Part shown: in pieces, positions 13,261-14,174 of the stretch
Position numbering within the stretch: the first letter of the stretch is position 1
Layout of the letters: each line of letters opens with the position of its first letter
Assembly: GCA_002493395.1 (NCBI GenBank)
Contig: DKYS01000089.1
Coordinates: 1-14,174, forward strand
Length of the DNA stretch: 14,174 nt
Direction of reading: 5' to 3'
Source of the DNA: Turicibacter sp. UBA7094
GTDB lineage: Bacteria > Bacillota_I > Bacilli_A > MOL361 > Turicibacteraceae
The notes under the pieces: model-generated
What the model was told of the DNA's origin: nothing
Databases searched by the model: none
Seen by the model: the letters and a program-made list of their open reading frames with translations, nothing else
Translations under genes and position numbers: made by a program

Positions 13261-14174
13261 ATGTCAACATTAGCACTAAAAAATATTTATAAAATATATG
13301 ACGGGGGTGTAACAGCCGTTAATAACTTTAATTTAGAGATTAAGGATAAAGAGTTCATCGTCTTTGTTGGTCCATCGGGGTGTGGGAAATCAACGACGTT
13401 AAGAATGATTGCTGGGTTAGAGGAAATTTCTAAGGGAGATTTGTTTATTGGTGATCAATTAGTGACAGATGTTGAATCTAAAGATCGAGATATTGCGATG
13501 GTATTTCAAAATTATGCACTATATCCTCATATGTCTATTTATGATAATATGGCATTTGCCTTAAAATTGAGAAAGTTTCCAAAGGAAGAAATAGATGAGA
13601 AGATTAAAGAAGCAGCTAAGATTTTAGACATTGAGGCCCTTCTAGATCGTAAACCAAAAGCCTTATCTGGGGGGCAAAGACAGAGGGTGGCATTAGGTCG
13701 TGCAATTGTTCGTCAACCGAAGGTCTTTTTAATGGATGAACCCTTATCAAACTTAGATGCGAAATTGCGTGTACAAATGAGGACAGAGATTACAAAGCTA
13801 CATAAAAGACTTGGAACAACGTTTATTTATGTTACACATGACCAGACAGAGGCCATGACGATGGGAACACGCATTGTTGTGATGAATAAAGGCGTACTTC
13901 AACAAGTAGATACACCTCAAAATATTTATAATTATCCAAAAAACAAATTTGTTGCAAGTTTTATCGGAAGTCCACAAATGAACTTTTTAAATGGATTTGC
14001 AGTAAAAGAGCAACACCGTGTTGCTATTCTTTGTGGTCATGAAAAGATTACATTATCATCGGAACAAGTTGACTGCTTAATGAAGGATAAATATTTTGGA
14101 AAAGAGGTTATTGTAGGGGTTCGACCAGAGAAAATTAATTTGACCCCAATTACAGCACAGGATACTAAACTAAC
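13261..14174 (+). CDS. ugpC: ABC transporter ATPase (UgpC/MsmX-like), 3' end outside the window
   Basis: From ATG 13261 the frame stays open to the window edge, giving about 304 residues of a family length near 360-370. It is the energising ATPase of the importer. In order: Walker A GPSGCGKST (37-45), Q-loop VFQNYALYPH with Q83, signature LSGGQRQR (135-142), Walker B VFLMDEP with D159 and E160, and the H-loop YVTHDQ with H193. A regulatory OB-type C-terminal domain begins near residue 235 (FIGSPQMNFLNG, later VGVRPEKI). GAGGAG at 13247-13252 precedes the start, and the gap from the phosphodiesterase is 26 bp, so it is the same operon. MsmX-type ATPases can serve several importers, so a shared role is possible. 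Confidence 0.93.
   Translation, partial: MSTLALKNIYKIYDGGVTAVNNFNLEIKDKEFIVFVGPSGCGKSTTLRMIAGLEEISKGDLFIGDQLVTDVESKDRDIAMVFQNYALYPHMSIYDNMAFALKLRKFPKEEIDEKIKEAAKILDIEALLDRKPKALSGGQRQRVALGRAIVRQPKVFLMDEPLSNLDAKLRVQMRTEITKLHKRLGTTFIYVTHDQTEAMTMGTRIVVMNKGVLQQVDTPQNIYNYPKNKFVASFIGSPQMNFLNGFAVKEQHRVAILCGHEKITLSSEQVDCLMKDKYFGKEVIVGVRPEKINLTPITAQDTKL

Overview
The window looks like chromosomal DNA of a low-GC Bacillota. It is AT-rich by eye, every recognisable gene is on the + strand, ribosome binding sites are strong AGGAGG types, terminators are Rho-independent, sigma-A promoters are near consensus, and a guanine riboswitch controls purine uptake. A Turicibacter-like or Erysipelotrichia/Bacilli-type source is plausible, but I cannot prove the genus from the sequence alone. 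The 3' end of rlmH, a gene often near oriC in Bacillota, lies about 2.7 kb from a perfect 16-bp palindrome that closely resembles a ParB parS site. Together they suggest an origin-proximal segment.

Layout. (1) 1-236: C-terminal half of rlmH, then a small terminator. (2) 290-2081: a MurR/RpiR-type regulator followed by a Cof-type HAD phosphatase with its own good promoter and a strong terminator. (3) about 2140-3090: a gene-poor stretch holding the parS-like palindrome. (4) 3091-3537: promoter, yjdM/phnA zinc-ribbon gene and terminator. (5) 3585-4012: decayed 3' part of an Rpn/PD-(D/E)XK transposase-like gene, then a short empty stretch. (6) 4308-5750: promoter, rsmF-like rRNA m5C methyltransferase and terminator. 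(7) 5785-6109: a possible small ORF overlapping a small two-helix membrane protein gene that carries an in-frame TAG at codon 4. (8) 6302-8481: promoter, guanine riboswitch with readable antiterminator and terminator, xanthine permease (pbuX), xanthine phosphoribosyltransferase (xpt), terminator. (9) 8520-14174: a Ugp-type ABC uptake operon: two permeases, a binding lipoprotein, a HAD phosphatase, a glycerophosphodiester phosphodiesterase and the start of the ATPase gene, which runs off the window end.

How the genes work together. The pbuX-xpt operon should import xanthine and convert it to XMP, with transcription stopped when guanine is plentiful. The ugp-like operon is best read as import of glycerol-3-phosphate or glycerophosphodiesters. 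The phosphodiesterase would release glycerol-3-phosphate, and the embedded HAD enzyme may dephosphorylate a product. Three ATTAACA repeats spaced exactly 10 bp sit at its promoter and are a candidate operator.

Most of the window is ordinary housekeeping and transport. The parts most worth a second look are the parS-like site, the phased repeats, the HAD gene inside the ugp operon, and the small membrane gene interrupted by a stop codon. I found no CRISPR array, tRNA, rRNA, intact transposon or prophage, and nothing that can be firmly called a new system.
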